A DNA stretch of 5,153 nucleotides from an uncultured bacterium (GTDB lineage Bacteria; Cyanobacteriota; Vampirovibrionia; Gastranaerophilales; Gastranaerophilaceae), in the NCBI GenBank assembly GCA_900554095.1, contig USGC01000137.1, positions 1 through 5,153 on the forward strand, read 5' to 3'. How positions within the stretch are numbered: the stretch's first letter is position 1; every line of letters starts with the position of its first letter. The position numbers and the translations under genes are program-made. The notes under the pieces were generated by a model. It did not search any database. It saw nothing but the letters and a program-made list of their open reading frames with translations, and was not told the origin of the DNA. This document shows, piece after piece, positions 5,119-5,153 of this stretch.

Positions 5119-5153
5119 ATGAAACATAGTTACAAACCTCAAAGTGAATGGGG
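5119..5153 (+). CDS. N-terminus of an unidentified gene (partial)
   Basis: ATG at 5119 opens a frame to the window end, reading MKHSYKPQSEW. It has an ideal Shine-Dalgarno (AAGGAG, 9 nt upstream) and a near-consensus promoter with an 18-nt leader. Another ATG at 5112 is only 2 nt from the Shine-Dalgarno and stops after five codons, so 5119 is the start. Eleven residues are too few to name a family; there is no signal peptide in what is visible. Confidence 0.65.
   Translation, partial: MKHSYKPQSEW

Overview
This is an AT-rich bacterial chromosomal segment with compact, ordinary gene spacing and no sign of mobile DNA. The type IV pilus retraction ATPase (pilT), a single recF away from the usual dnaA-dnaN-gyrB cluster, a secreted matrixin-like protein and a SEC-C protein together suggest a diderm, piliated bacterium. 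A member of the non-photosynthetic Cyanobacteria (Melainabacteria/Vampirovibrionia, gut-type Gastranaerophilales) would fit, but this is an inference from gene style. Nothing in the window proves the taxon.

Layout. Positions 1-107 (minus strand) carry a complete tRNA-Pro(CGG), and at the very edge the first bases of what looks like a second tRNA downstream of it. Positions 108-251 hold no convincing protein gene. They do hold a near-consensus sigma-70 promoter on the minus strand and a GC-rich, self-complementary segment, which is either the leader of the tRNA transcript or a separate small RNA. Positions 252-824 (minus) encode a secreted matrixin-fold protein in which all three zinc-binding histidines of the HExxHxxGxxH site are replaced. 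A 124-bp divergent intergenic region follows, then a 429-aa protein of unknown function ending in a SEC-C zinc motif (949-2238, plus).

Positions 2243-3567 (minus) hold recF followed by a 72-aa XRE-type regulator only 2 bp downstream, a likely translationally coupled pair that converges on the SEC-C gene with 4 bp between the stops. A second divergent region (3568-3667) fires recF to the left. To the right it fires a two-gene unit: an 83-aa helical protein of unknown function and pilT, closed by a strong intrinsic terminator at 5011-5046. After it, a well-formed promoter starts a new gene that runs off the right edge.

How the parts relate. RecF (gap repair and fork restart) and PilT (pilus retraction and twitching) are housekeeping or surface-motility genes and are not evidently connected. 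The notable items are the degenerate matrixin, the structured RNA region with its own promoter ahead of tRNA-Pro, the recF-XRE coupling, the small gene paired with pilT, and two minus-strand genes (matrixin-like and recF) whose -10 boxes sit 6-7 nt from the ATG with no Shine-Dalgarno, suggesting leaderless mRNAs. No CRISPR array, insertion sequence, phage gene or recognisable defence system is present.
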